64,000 nt of DNA, from contig NZ_JBKTWO010000002.1 of NCBI RefSeq assembly GCF_047249845.1, positions 1 through 64,000 on the forward strand, read 5' to 3'. The notes beneath the pieces were generated by a model. The model made no database searches and had not been told where the DNA came from. It was given only the letters and a program-made list of their open reading frames with translations. The translations under genes and the position numbers were made by a program. This DNA is from Thomasclavelia sp047249845 (lineage in GTDB: Bacteria; Bacillota_I; Bacilli_A; Erysipelotrichales; Coprobacillaceae). Positions within the stretch are counted from its first letter, which is position 1, and the number at the start of each line of letters is the position of its first letter. Below, piece after piece: positions 18,138-27,019 of this stretch.

Positions 18138-19187
18138 GTGCTGATATTTTTAATTTTATTAATGATTTTAGGAGTTTATAAAATAAAATATTGTAAGGTT
18201 GATTATTATAATGATTATATTAAACCTGAAAATATGTTGTCTTGGAAAGGCATATTTGTAATTTTAATCTTTTTATCTCACATAAATAATAGTGGTTATT
18301 TTAAAGATTTAAATTTATTGGATACAACTTATTTATCGATTAATACTAAAATAGGACAATTGGTAGTTGTACTATTTTTATTTTTATCAGGATATGGAAT
18401 AATTTTTCAAATTAATAAAAAAGGTAAGGAATATGTACAATCAATTTTTTCAAGGCGTTTTTTAAAGACGCTTATACACTTTGATATTATTATTGTTATT
18501 TTTATTATTGTGCAATTTTTATTAGGACAAAAGTACTCTTCATTAGAAATGGCAAAATCATTAATTGGGTTGGAAAGTGTAGGTAATAGTAATTGGTATA
18601 TATTTGCAATATTATATCTATATTTATCTACATATTTTAGTTTTAAAATTAGTAAAGGGAAAAATACAGGAATTATAATTAATATTGTATTTGTGTTATT
18701 ATATATAATTATGGCTAGAAAATATCTGGATTTTTGGTGGTATGATAGTATTATGTGTTATATTTATGGTATGCTTTATTATTTATTTCAAGAAAAAATA
18801 GAAAATCTTGTTCAAACTAATAACATACTATATGTAATTTTATTATTTATGTCTATTTTTTGTTATTTTGGAAATATATGTATTTATAGAGTTCTTCCAT
18901 ATAACTATATTTTTTATTTTACGTTGAATTCATTATTTATATTATCATTTATTATTTTATTTTCAATGAAATTTAGAATAAAAAATAAAATACTTGACTT
19001 TTTTGGTAAAAATATTTTTGGTATTTATATACTTCAAAGATTGTCTTTTATAATATTGTCGTATTTTGGATTAAATAGAGTAAATAAATATATATTTGTC
19101 TGTGTAGCACTACTGTTTACCATATTGTTAACTATAATAATTAATAAAGCATTAAATAAATTGGATCAAGTATTATTTAAAAGTTAA
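18138..19187 (+). CDS. Acyltransferase 3 family membrane protein
   Basis: About 349 residues with roughly ten membrane segments. FVILIFLSHINNSGYF supplies the helix-1 His of acyltransferase-3 proteins, VVLFLFLSGYGIIF matches the conserved FLSGY segment, and FFGKNIFGIYILQR is the late conserved helix. A GTG start follows AAAGGGGGA. Probably an O-acetyl (or other acyl) transferase of the capsule, distinct from the one at 9918. A weakly conserved first helix (LIFLILLMILGVY) precedes the usual start of the domain. Confidence 0.8.
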   Translation: MLIFLILLMILGVYKIKYCKVDYYNDYIKPENMLSWKGIFVILIFLSHINNSGYFKDLNLLDTTYLSINTKIGQLVVVLFLFLSGYGIIFQINKKGKEYVQSIFSRRFLKTLIHFDIIIVIFIIVQFLLGQKYSSLEMAKSLIGLESVGNSNWYIFAILYLYLSTYFSFKISKGKNTGIIINIVFVLLYIIMARKYLDFWWYDSIMCYIYGMLYYLFQEKIENLVQTNNILYVILLFMSIFCYFGNICIYRVLPYNYIFYFTLNSLFILSFIILFSMKFRIKNKILDFFGKNIFGIYILQRLSFIILSYFGLNRVNKYIFVCVALLFTILLTIIINKALNKLDQVLFKS

Positions 19188-19266
19188 GTTTTGTAATTTT
19201 TGAAAAATTTAATGTGATCAAAAGTGTTAATATATAATAACTGTTATAACATAAGGGGTATAAGAT

Positions 19267-20412
19267 ATGAAGATATTAATAACTGGTGCTAATGGATTTG
19301 TCGGTAAGAATCTTGTTAGTACATTAAAGAATATAAAAGATGGTAAAGATAAAACACATAGTATAGATCTCGAAAATATCTATACTTATGATGTTGATAA
19401 TGATATTGATGATTTAAAGAAGTATACAAAGGACTGTGACTTTGTCTTTCATTTAGCAGGTGTAAATAGACCTAAAGATACTAGTGAATTTTATAAAGGA
19501 AACGCTTCTTTTACAGAAACTCTATGTTTGTTATTGAAAGAACATAATAATCATTGCCCAATTTTGATTAGTTCATCGATTCAAGCTACTAGAGATAATG
19601 ATTATGGTAAAAGTAAAAAAGAAGGCGAAGAGTGTTTGTTGAAGCACGATGAGAAAATGAATTCGCAAGTATATATTTATCGTTTAGCTAATTTATTTGG
19701 TAAGTGGTGTAGACCTAATTATAACAGTGTAACTGCTACATGGTGTTATAATACTGCTAATGGATTAGATATCCAGATCAATGACTCTGATGTTGAATTG
19801 CAACTATGTTATATCGATGATGTGATTGAGGAATTTTTAAATGCGCTTGAAGGACATCCTACAGTATGTAAAGAAGGTATTTACAGTGTCCATCCAATCT
19901 ATAATGTTAAGTTGAGTGAGTTAGCTGATATTATTAAATCATTTAAAGAGTCAAGAGGTACACTAAATGTACCTAATATGAAAGTAGACAGTTTAGAAAA
20001 GAAACTGTACAGTACATATCTTAGCTATCTTCCTAAAGATCAGTTTTCATATCCTTTAAAGATGAATATTGATCAAAGAGGATCATTTACAGAATTTTTA
20101 AAGACAGATGACTATGGACAGGTAAGTGTCAATATCTCTAAACCGGGAATAACTAAAGGGCAGCACTGGCATCACAGCAAGAATGAGAAGTTTTTAGTGG
20201 TGAGTGGTGAAGGACTGATTCGGTTTAGAGATATCTATAGTGATGAAGTAATTGAATATTATGTAAGTGGGGATAAACTTGAAGTAATTGATATTCCGAC
20301 AGGATATACTCATAACATCATTAATGTTGGAGAAACTGATATGATTACAATCATGTGGGCTAATGAGAAGTTTGACTCCAAACATCCAGATACATATTTT
20401 GAGGAGGTATAA
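19267..20412 (+). CDS. capF: CapF-type UDP-2-acetamido-2,6-dideoxy-hexose reductase/epimerase
   Basis: Bifunctional enzyme of UDP-L-FucNAc synthesis: C3 epimerisation and C4 reduction of the CapE product to UDP-N-acetyl-L-pneumosamine/talosamine. An N-terminal SDR domain (KILITGANGFVGKNLVSTL; VFHLAGVNRPKD) is joined to a C-terminal cupin (PGITKGQHWHHSKNEKFLVV, with the metal-binding His cluster), the two-domain layout unique to CapF. Length 381 agrees with the family (about 370). GGGG precedes the ATG. CapG follows after one base. The composition is slightly richer in GC than the transferases before it, suggesting these genes travel as a module. Confidence 0.94.
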   Translation: MKILITGANGFVGKNLVSTLKNIKDGKDKTHSIDLENIYTYDVDNDIDDLKKYTKDCDFVFHLAGVNRPKDTSEFYKGNASFTETLCLLLKEHNNHCPILISSSIQATRDNDYGKSKKEGEECLLKHDEKMNSQVYIYRLANLFGKWCRPNYNSVTATWCYNTANGLDIQINDSDVELQLCYIDDVIEEFLNALEGHPTVCKEGIYSVHPIYNVKLSELADIIKSFKESRGTLNVPNMKVDSLEKKLYSTYLSYLPKDQFSYPLKMNIDQRGSFTEFLKTDDYGQVSVNISKPGITKGQHWHHSKNEKFLVVSGEGLIRFRDIYSDEVIEYYVSGDKLEVIDIPTGYTHNIINVGETDMITIMWANEKFDSKHPDTYFEEV

Positions 20413-20413
20413 G

Positions 20414-21553
20414 ATGAGTAAACTAAAACTAATGACAATCATTGGAACTAGACCAGAAATCATCAGATTATCGGAAGTAATTAAAAAAAATGATAAATAT
20501 TTTGATCAGATACTAGTTCATACAGGACAAAATTATGATTATAGTTTAAATCAAGTTTTCTTTGATGATTTAGGTTTAAGAGCACCTGATTATTATTTAG
20601 ATGCAGTTGGTAATGATTTAGGAGAAACAATTGGCAATATCATTGCAAAAAGTTATAAGCTGATGGCAGAAATAAAGCCAGATGCTTTACTTATTTTAGG
20701 TGATACTAACAGCTGTTTAAGTGCTATCAGTGCTAAAAGACTGCATATACCAATATTTCATATGGAAGCAGGGAATCGTTGTTTTGATGAATGTTTACCC
20801 GAGGAAACAAACAGAAGAATAGTTGATCATATTGCTGATGTTAATCTATGTTATAGTGAACATGCTAGAAGATATTTAAACAGTGAGGGAACTGCTAAGG
20901 AAAGAACATATGTAACAGGTTCTCCAATGGCTGAGGTATTAAGTGCAAATATTAAAAATATTGAGACAAGTAATATTTTAGATAAACTGAGTTTGAAGAG
21001 ACAAGGGTATATCTTGCTAAGTGCTCATAGAGAAGAAAATATTGATACTGAGAAGAACTTTATAGATCTATTTACATCAATTAATAAATTGGCAGAAATA
21101 TATGATATGCCAATTCTATATTCATGTCATCCTCGAAGCAAGAAATATCTAGAGATGAGAAATTTTAAATTAGATAAAAGAGTAAGATTGCATGAACCGT
21201 TAGGATTCCATGATTATAATAACTTACAGATGAATGCTTATGCAGTAATAAGTGATAGTGGAACACTACCAGAGGAATCATCATATTTTACATCTATTGG
21301 CAAATCATTTCCTGCAGTGTGTATAAGAACAAGTACAGAAAGACCCGAAGCATTAGATAAAGGATGTTTTGTACTTGCAGGAATTAATGGCGATAATGTA
21401 ATTCAGGCAGTAGAATTAGCAGTAAACATGAATGAAAGCAATGATATAGGAATACCAGTACCAACCTATATAGAAGAAGTAAGTACTAAAGTAGTGAAAC
21501 TAATACAGTCATATACTGGAGTAGTTAATAAGATGGTATGGCGAAAATATTAA
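20414..21553 (+). CDS. capG: CapG/WecB-type UDP-N-acetylglucosamine 2-epimerase
   Basis: Final enzyme of UDP-L-FucNAc synthesis: C2 epimerisation of the CapF product. About 379 residues. MTIIGTRPEIIRLSEVI is the N-terminal signature; HTGQNYDYSLNQVFF, ILGDTNS, HMEAGNRCFDECLPEE and SDSGTLPEESSYF are conserved family blocks. GAGGAGG ahead of ATG 20414 decides the start against an upstream in-frame ATG at 20363 inside capF. This is the last gene of the first transcription block; a strong hairpin terminator follows seven bases after the stop. Confidence 0.94.
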   Translation: MSKLKLMTIIGTRPEIIRLSEVIKKNDKYFDQILVHTGQNYDYSLNQVFFDDLGLRAPDYYLDAVGNDLGETIGNIIAKSYKLMAEIKPDALLILGDTNSCLSAISAKRLHIPIFHMEAGNRCFDECLPEETNRRIVDHIADVNLCYSEHARRYLNSEGTAKERTYVTGSPMAEVLSANIKNIETSNILDKLSLKRQGYILLSAHREENIDTEKNFIDLFTSINKLAEIYDMPILYSCHPRSKKYLEMRNFKLDKRVRLHEPLGFHDYNNLQMNAYAVISDSGTLPEESSYFTSIGKSFPAVCIRTSTERPEALDKGCFVLAGINGDNVIQAVELAVNMNESNDIGIPVPTYIEEVSTKVVKLIQSYTGVVNKMVWRKY

Positions 21554-21559
21554 AATAGT

Positions 21560-21620
21560 ATATAAAAAATAGAGGGAAAACTTGATTAGGATAATTGAGT
21601 TTTCCCTCTATTTTTTATAT
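21560..21620 (+). terminator. 23-bp perfect hairpin terminator
   Basis: Positions 21560-21582 and 21598-21620 are perfectly complementary, with a 15-base loop; the stem core is AGAGGGAAAACT flanked by A-run and T-run. It is a strong, potentially bidirectional terminator closing the first capsule block. Confidence 0.9.
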
Positions 21621-21725
21621 TTTATATTACATATAATAATTTAGGTTAAATCAAGTTATAGAGCAATAGCAATTTAATTAGAATAATAATTAAAATACAT
21701 TATATAAATATTAAAGAATAATTAA

Positions 21726-21754
21726 TTGCAAAATTTGTCATATTATTCTATAAT
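21726..21754 (+). promoter_or_regulatory. Sigma-A-type promoter of the second capsule unit
   Basis: -35 TTGCAA at 21726-21731 and -10 TATAAT at 21749-21754 with an ideal 17-base spacer. It would give a leader of about 245 bases before the aminotransferase gene. The surrounding 21621-21836 is otherwise empty and very AT-rich. Confidence 0.65.
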
Positions 21755-21836
21755 TCATATGAAGTCTATTTAATAGATTTCATTCAATATTTATTATGAC
21801 GTAATCATTGACTAGGGCATGTTACAGATTTTTAAT

Positions 21837-21903
21837 GACCATAAAACCACCAGTGTGACTAAAAATATTACATAGTTGCATTGGGTTTTTATGGTCTTTT
21901 TTT
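21837..21903 (+). terminator. Leader attenuator-like terminator
   Basis: GACCATAAAACC (21837-21848) pairs with GGTTTTTATGGTC (21884-21896, one bulge), followed by seven T (21897-21903). The 35-base loop is large enough for alternative folding. It lies in the leader between the promoter and the first gene, so read-through must be controlled or partial. Confidence 0.7.
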
Positions 21904-22007
21904 GTTTAACAGTAAAATATATTTGTTATCTAATAAATGATTATGACATATATTTAAGATTAAAATTAGAAGATGCTATCTTAGAATTTTTATTTCGGAG
22001 GAATAAT

Positions 22008-23141
22008 ATGTCGCATATATTTTTAGCTTCACCGCATATGAGTGATGAAGGCTATGAACAAGAGTTTATTAAAGAAGCATTTGATACTAACTGGATTGCT
22101 CCTCTTGGTAGGAATGTTAATGAATTTGAAAATGAAATGATCAGTAAATTAAATGTTAAGGCTGCTGTTGCCTTATCTTGTGGGACAGCTGCTATCCATA
22201 TGGCCTTAAAAAGCATTGGTATTAAACAGGGTGATCCTGTGTTTTGTCAGAGTCTGACTTTTAGCGCTTCTGCTAATCCAATCGTTTATGAAAAGGGAAT
22301 TCCAGTATTTATTGACAGTGATGAATCATGGAATATGTCACCAAAAGCTTTAAAAAAAGGATTGGAAAAGTATAAAGATAATCTGCCTAAAGCAGTAATT
22401 GTAGTTCATCTATATGGTCTTGCTGTCAATATTGATGAAATCAGAGCAATCTGTGATGATTATGGTGTTCCTTTGATTGAAGATGCTGCAGAATCTCTAG
22501 GTACGATGTATAAAGGACAATGTACTGGAACATTTGGTGATTACAGTATCATTAGTTTCAATGGCAATAAGATCATTACTACATCTGGTGGTGGGATGTT
22601 ATTAGTCAATACGGATGATGCAGGAGATAAAGCTAAGAAAGTTCTCTTCTGGGCAACTCAGGCAAGAGAACAGGCCAGACACTATGAACATAAGGAAATT
22701 GGCTACAATTATCGAATGTCAAATATTGTAGCAGGTATTGGCAGAGGACAATTGAAGGTATTAGACCAGAGAGTAGAGAAGAAAAGGTATATTTATAAAT
22801 ATTATCAAAAAGAATTGGGAGATCTTGAAGGGTTTAACCTAATGCCTAGAGATATGTATGATTCATATTCCAACTGCTGGTTGACAGCAGCTGAATTAGA
22901 TGAAAGAAGCAAGGTAAGACCAATTGATATAATGATTGCACTGGAAGAGAATGATATTGAATCAAGACCAGTATGGAAACCAATGCATCTACAGCCGGTA
23001 TTTAATGATTGTGATTATATTGATAACGGCAAGATATCAGAAAGACTGTTTAACAATGGAATATGTTTACCAAGTGATACCAAGATGACTGATGATGACT
23101 TGAACAGAGTGTGTAATATTATTAAAGGATTGTATAAATAA
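22008..23141 (+). CDS. PLP-dependent 4-aminotransferase, PglE/LegC (DegT/DnrJ/EryC1) type
   Basis: Transfers an amino group to the 4-keto group of a UDP-4-keto-6-deoxy-sugar. About 377 residues. Landmarks are SCGTAAIHMALKSIGI, IEDAAESLGTMYKG, the PLP lysine in SFNGNKIITTSGGGML, and IGYNYRMSNIVAGIGRGQL. The FNGNKIITT-GGG form is that of PglE/LegC enzymes. CGGAGG sits before ATG 22008; the longer frame from 21876 starts inside the terminator and is rejected. The keto-sugar substrate must come from a dehydratase; no PglF-like gene is next to it, so it may use a genome-encoded one. Next comes a PglC-type transferase, overlapping by one base. Confidence 0.92.
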   Translation: MSHIFLASPHMSDEGYEQEFIKEAFDTNWIAPLGRNVNEFENEMISKLNVKAAVALSCGTAAIHMALKSIGIKQGDPVFCQSLTFSASANPIVYEKGIPVFIDSDESWNMSPKALKKGLEKYKDNLPKAVIVVHLYGLAVNIDEIRAICDDYGVPLIEDAAESLGTMYKGQCTGTFGDYSIISFNGNKIITTSGGGMLLVNTDDAGDKAKKVLFWATQAREQARHYEHKEIGYNYRMSNIVAGIGRGQLKVLDQRVEKKRYIYKYYQKELGDLEGFNLMPRDMYDSYSNCWLTAAELDERSKVRPIDIMIALEENDIESRPVWKPMHLQPVFNDCDYIDNGKISERLFNNGICLPSDTKMTDDDLNRVCNIIKGLYK

Positions 23142-23746
23142 TGTATAGATTATTTATTAAGAGATTTTTAGATTTTATATTATCATTATTAGCTTTGATT
23201 GTATTAAGTCCATTGTTACTTATTATAGCTATTTTAGTAAGAATCAAACTAGGATCACCAGTCATCTTTAAACAGGAAAGACCGGGGTTAAACGAAAGAA
23301 TATTTACATTGTATAAGTTTAGAACAATGACAGATAAAAGAGACAGTGATGGAAATCTATTACCAGATGAAATCAGATTAACAAAGTTTGGTAAACTGTT
23401 AAGGTCAACATCATTAGATGAACTGCCAGAATTGGTTAATATGATCAAAGGGGATATGTCGATAGTAGGGCCAAGACCATTATTAGTTAGATATCTGCCT
23501 TTATATAACGATAAACAAAAACATCGACATGATGTAAGGCCGGGATTTACAGGATATGCACAGGTAAATGGAAGAAATGCAATCAGCTGGGAAGAGAAAT
23601 TTGATTTGGATATTTATTATGTAAATCATGTTTCTTTTTTTATGGATGTAAAGATCATTATAAAAACAGTTAAGACAGTGATATTTAGAGAAGGAATATC
23701 AAGTGATACATCATCAACAATGGAGGAGTTTAAAGGTGAAGGATAA
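23141..23746 (+). CDS. PglC-type phosphosugar transferase (second priming enzyme)
   Basis: Undecaprenyl-phosphate sugar-1-phosphate transferase, 201 residues, the minimal PglC size. FLDFILSLLALIVLSPLLLI is the reentrant membrane helix; PVIFKQERPG, LYKFRTM, STSLDELPELVNMIKGDMSI, GPRPLLVRYLPLY and RPGFTGYAQVNGRN follow. In Campylobacter PglC accepts UDP-diNAcBac, and here the gene directly follows a PglE-type aminotransferase, so a 4-acylamino sugar is the likely substrate. A second enzyme of this family in the window (1856) shows that two different repeat units, or two ancestral loci, are present. Confidence 0.93.
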   Translation: MYRLFIKRFLDFILSLLALIVLSPLLLIIAILVRIKLGSPVIFKQERPGLNERIFTLYKFRTMTDKRDSDGNLLPDEIRLTKFGKLLRSTSLDELPELVNMIKGDMSIVGPRPLLVRYLPLYNDKQKHRHDVRPGFTGYAQVNGRNAISWEEKFDLDIYYVNHVSFFMDVKIIIKTVKTVIFREGISSDTSSTMEEFKGEG

Positions 23747-25130
23747 CAAAACATCTGCACAACAGAAAAAAATATTTTTTGATAAATCGTTATACAAAAA
23801 AAACATCAGCTTGCTAAAAGCAAATGTTAATTTGGTGATAGATACAGTAACAGTATTAGGTGCAAATGGTACTATGGGCAGAAATATTTCTGCAATCTTT
23901 GCTTCATTTGGTGCTGCTAAAGTATATTTAGTCTGTCGTACAAAAGAAAAGGCAGAAGAAGCAGTGATACAGGCATTTCAGTCAATTAGATCAGAATCAA
24001 TTAGAGATGCTCTTATACCAGCTACATATGATGATCTAGATATGTGTATTTCAGATTCAGATCTTGTATTTGAATCTTTAACAGAGGATATAGATGTAAA
24101 AAAAGACATGTATCAAAAAATCCTGCCTTATCTAAAAGAAAAGGCAATTATTTCTACTGGGACATCAGGATTAAGTATTAAAGAATTATCGAAATCATTA
24201 GGGGATAAAGCCAATAGACTTATTGGAATACATATGTTTAATCCACCTTATAATCTGACCTTATGTGAACTTATCATACATGACGAAGAACAAAGGGAAC
24301 TGTCAAAAATGTTAAAAGAATATCTTTCTAAAACCTTAAACAGAACAGTTGTTGAAGTAAGAGATTCACCATCATTTCTAGGAAATCGGATAGGGTTCTT
24401 TTTTATTAATGAAGTATTAAATCTTGCAAAAGAAAATGAAGATGAAGGCGGGATTGATTACGTCGATTCAATTTTAGGTTGTTTTACAGGAAGAAATATG
24501 CCTCCGCTGGTTACTGCTGACTTTGTGGGACTTGATGTTACAAAATCAATCATTGATTATATAAAAGAAACTAACGATGATGAATTTAATGAATGTTTTG
24601 TAATACCTTCTTTTGTTAATAAACTTATCAGCGAAGGAAAATTAGGCAGAAAAGTAAATAAAGGATTGTATTTTAAGGATAGAGACAGGGATCTGCTCTT
24701 TGTTTATGATATCAAGCAGAAACAATACCGCTTAAAAAATAATTATCAGTTTTATTACGCAAATGAAATGATTAAAAGTGTACAGACGGCTGATTATGAT
24801 AAAGCACTGGAGATATTATTGAATGATGAAAGTCATGAAGCAGTTATATGTAAGCAGATGCTGCTAAAATATATTGCATATTCACTAAAAATTTCATATG
24901 AAGTTTCTACAGATATAGCATCATGCGATGATGCTATGGCAACCGGTTTTTCATGGATTCCGCCAATTGCACTGATAGATCTGTTTGGGGGAATTGATAA
25001 AGTAATTGAATTAGGAAAAAAATATTTAGAAGACAAATATCTGGAAGTATTTAATAATCAGGATATTATAAATTGTCTGCCGGAAAAATCAAAATACGAT
25101 TATCGCCCGTATCTAAAGGCAAGATATTAG
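23736..25130 (+). CDS. 3-hydroxyacyl-CoA dehydrogenase within the capsule operon
   Basis: NAD-dependent 3-hydroxyacyl-CoA dehydrogenase, about 464 residues, without the crotonase domain of FadB. A Rossmann motif VLGANGTMGRN (G42/G45/G48) is followed by the conserved E in VFESLTEDIDVK, the catalytic His166 in IGIHMFNPPYN, and DSPSFLGNRIGFFFINE. The C-terminal part (from about 290) is a second helical domain ending KYDYRPY. The GTG at 23736 lies seven bases after GGAGGAG and overlaps the preceding gene. Together with the thiolase next to it, it can convert acetyl-CoA to 3-hydroxybutyryl-CoA (or a related hydroxyacyl-CoA). Placement between PglC- and PglD-type genes suggests a role in sugar acylation rather than fat metabolism; that is inference. 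Confidence 0.85.
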   Translation: MKDNKTSAQQKKIFFDKSLYKKNISLLKANVNLVIDTVTVLGANGTMGRNISAIFASFGAAKVYLVCRTKEKAEEAVIQAFQSIRSESIRDALIPATYDDLDMCISDSDLVFESLTEDIDVKKDMYQKILPYLKEKAIISTGTSGLSIKELSKSLGDKANRLIGIHMFNPPYNLTLCELIIHDEEQRELSKMLKEYLSKTLNRTVVEVRDSPSFLGNRIGFFFINEVLNLAKENEDEGGIDYVDSILGCFTGRNMPPLVTADFVGLDVTKSIIDYIKETNDDEFNECFVIPSFVNKLISEGKLGRKVNKGLYFKDRDRDLLFVYDIKQKQYRLKNNYQFYYANEMIKSVQTADYDKALEILLNDESHEAVICKQMLLKYIAYSLKISYEVSTDIASCDDAMATGFSWIPPIALIDLFGGIDKVIELGKKYLEDKYLEVFNNQDIINCLPEKSKYDYRPYLKARY

Positions 25131-25139
25131 GAGGACAGC

Positions 25140-26390
25140 ATGAATAAAGTATTTATATTAGGAGGTTCTCAGACCGATTTTAAAAGAAACTGGTCTAAAG
25201 AGGGAAAGAATGTCATTGCATTATTGAGGGAAAATATTTTTGATGCAATGCATAATGTAAAACTTACTAAAGAGGATGTTATTAGATTAAATAAAGAGAA
25301 CAAGATAGCTGTTTTTGTTGGTAATTTTATTGCAGAAAACTATATTGATCAGGGACATTTAGGAGCACTGCTGACAGAGGTGGATCCCTGTTTTTATGGT
25401 GTACCTTCGGGAAGATATGAAGCAGCGTGTGCATCAGGCTCAGTTGCAATCGATGCAGCATGCAGCAAGATTAGAGACAGGACATATGATGTTGCACTGG
25501 TTATTGGCTTCGAACTTATGAAAACTGTTGACTCGAAAGTAGGTGGCACTTATTTAGGAAAAGCTTCATATTATGAACATGAAGGAAAAAATATAGATTA
25601 TCCATTTCCTAAATTGTTTGCAAGACTTGCAGATGAAACAATCAAAAAATATGCACTTGATGAAAAAAGATATATGAATGCATTATCTTCTATATCATAT
25701 ATGAACTATATGAACGCCAAAAAGAATGATTTAGCGCAAACAAGGGACTGGTATATGGATGATATACAGGTTAAAAACAGAGGGACTCAGTCTAATCCGA
25801 TTATCGGAGGTAGGCTTGCTTTAACAGACTGTTCTCAGGTGACAGATGGAGCAGCAACTGTTATTTTATGCTCAGAAGAATATAAAGAAAAAAATTTTAA
25901 AAGTAATAAGCCGGATATCAAAGGATTTGGTCATAGAGTAGCACCTATGCAGTTCGATAAAAAAATAGAAGATTCTAAAAATTCCAAATATATATTGCCG
26001 TGGACAAGACAGGCATGTGTAGATGCATATCAAAGAGCTGGTCTTACTGTAAATGATATAGACGTATTTGAAACACATGATTGTTTTACATCAAGTGAAT
26101 ACGCAGCTGTTTCCTGTTTTGGTATAACAGAACCAGGTGAAGAATATCAGGCCATAGAGGATGGTACTATTTCATTTTTTGGAAAAAAACCAATCAATCC
26201 TAGTGGCGGACTGATTGGGTGTGGTCATCCAGTAGGGGCATCAGGAGTAAGAATGATGCTGGATCTGTATCGCCAGGTAACTAATAATGCCGGTAACTAT
26301 CAGGTAAGGAATGTAAAGAATGCAATGATGCTGAATATAGGCGGGTCAGCAACTACAAATTATGTATTTATAGTAGGAGTAGATAAATAA
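25140..26390 (+). CDS. SCP2-type thiolase (acyl-CoA acetyltransferase) within the capsule operon
   Basis: Thiolase-fold enzyme, 416 residues, able to join two acyl-CoAs to a 3-ketoacyl-CoA (or split one). The nucleophilic Cys97 is in YEAACASGSVAID, a HDCF motif (313-316) typical of SCP2-type thiolases replaces the NxAF/NEAFA of classical ones, and CGHPVGASG (361-369) carries the second His and oxyanion loop. It therefore looks catalytically complete. GGAGG precedes the ATG, nine bases after the dehydrogenase stop. With that dehydrogenase it forms a two-step route to 3-hydroxyacyl-CoA, an unusual cargo for a polysaccharide operon. Confidence 0.88.
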   Translation: MNKVFILGGSQTDFKRNWSKEGKNVIALLRENIFDAMHNVKLTKEDVIRLNKENKIAVFVGNFIAENYIDQGHLGALLTEVDPCFYGVPSGRYEAACASGSVAIDAACSKIRDRTYDVALVIGFELMKTVDSKVGGTYLGKASYYEHEGKNIDYPFPKLFARLADETIKKYALDEKRYMNALSSISYMNYMNAKKNDLAQTRDWYMDDIQVKNRGTQSNPIIGGRLALTDCSQVTDGAATVILCSEEYKEKNFKSNKPDIKGFGHRVAPMQFDKKIEDSKNSKYILPWTRQACVDAYQRAGLTVNDIDVFETHDCFTSSEYAAVSCFGITEPGEEYQAIEDGTISFFGKKPINPSGGLIGCGHPVGASGVRMMLDLYRQVTNNAGNYQVRNVKNAMMLNIGGSATTNYVFIVGVDK

Positions 26391-26392
26391 TT

Positions 26393-27019
26393 ATGAAAAA
26401 TGTCTATATAGTAGGTGCATCTGGATTTGGAAAGGAAATTGCATGGGTAATAGATGAGATAGGGGATTTTAATATAGTTGGCTTTATTGATGATAATAGA
26501 TTAATATTAGGAAAAAAAATTAATGGTATTCCAGTTATTGGAAACGTTGATTTTTTATTAGATAAAACGGAGCAAATTAATGTGATTGTGGCAATTGGTA
26601 ATCCTATTATAAGAAGAAAGATTATTGAACGATTAATGCATAATAAAAATATAAGATTTCCTAATTTAATTGCAAAAAATGTAGTTATATCAAAACATGT
26701 TGAAATGGGAGTAGGCAATATAATCTGCTCAGGAACAATTATGACTACAAATATTAGATTAGGTAATTTTAATCACATTAATTTAAGTTGTACTATAGGG
26801 CACGATGTATGTATGCAAAATTTTATTACTATATATCCTTCAGTTAACGTATCAGGAAATGTAAATATCGAGAATAATTGTGAATTAGGAACTGGAACAA
26901 AAATTATACAGGGTATAAGCATAATTAATGATACAATCGTGGGTGCAGGATCTGTAGTTATTAAAGATATAGAAGAATCTGGCACATATGTGGGGATACC
27001 AGTTAGGAAGGTAAAGTAA
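26393..27019 (+). CDS. PglD-type amino-sugar N-acyltransferase
   Basis: Left-handed beta-helix acyltransferase, 208 residues. The nucleotide-sugar domain begins NVYIVGASGFGKEIAWVI, with GFIDDN and VAIGNPIIRRKI, and the helix domain has INLSCTIGHDVCMQNF, whose GHD His is the PglD general base. The closing VGAGSVVIKDIEESGTYVGI-type cap is conserved. In PglD the donor is acetyl-CoA and the acceptor a UDP-4-amino sugar. Here the immediate neighbours are a thiolase and a hydroxyacyl-CoA dehydrogenase, so I infer a hydroxyacyl donor. It overlaps the next gene by one base. Confidence 0.88.
   Translation: MKNVYIVGASGFGKEIAWVIDEIGDFNIVGFIDDNRLILGKKINGIPVIGNVDFLLDKTEQINVIVAIGNPIIRRKIIERLMHNKNIRFPNLIAKNVVISKHVEMGVGNIICSGTIMTTNIRLGNFNHINLSCTIGHDVCMQNFITIYPSVNVSGNVNIENNCELGTGTKIIQGISIINDTIVGAGSVVIKDIEESGTYVGIPVRKVK

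Noticed and set aside
19188..19266. Promoter before capF (TATAAT near 19230)
   Set aside because: No -35 box at 16-18 bases; the nearest TTGAAA is about 27 bases away.
21660..21735. Inverted repeats flanking the 21726 promoter, as in invertible capsule promoters
   Set aside because: The candidate arms (GCAATTTAATT and AATTAATTGC) match poorly, and no invertase gene is present in the window.
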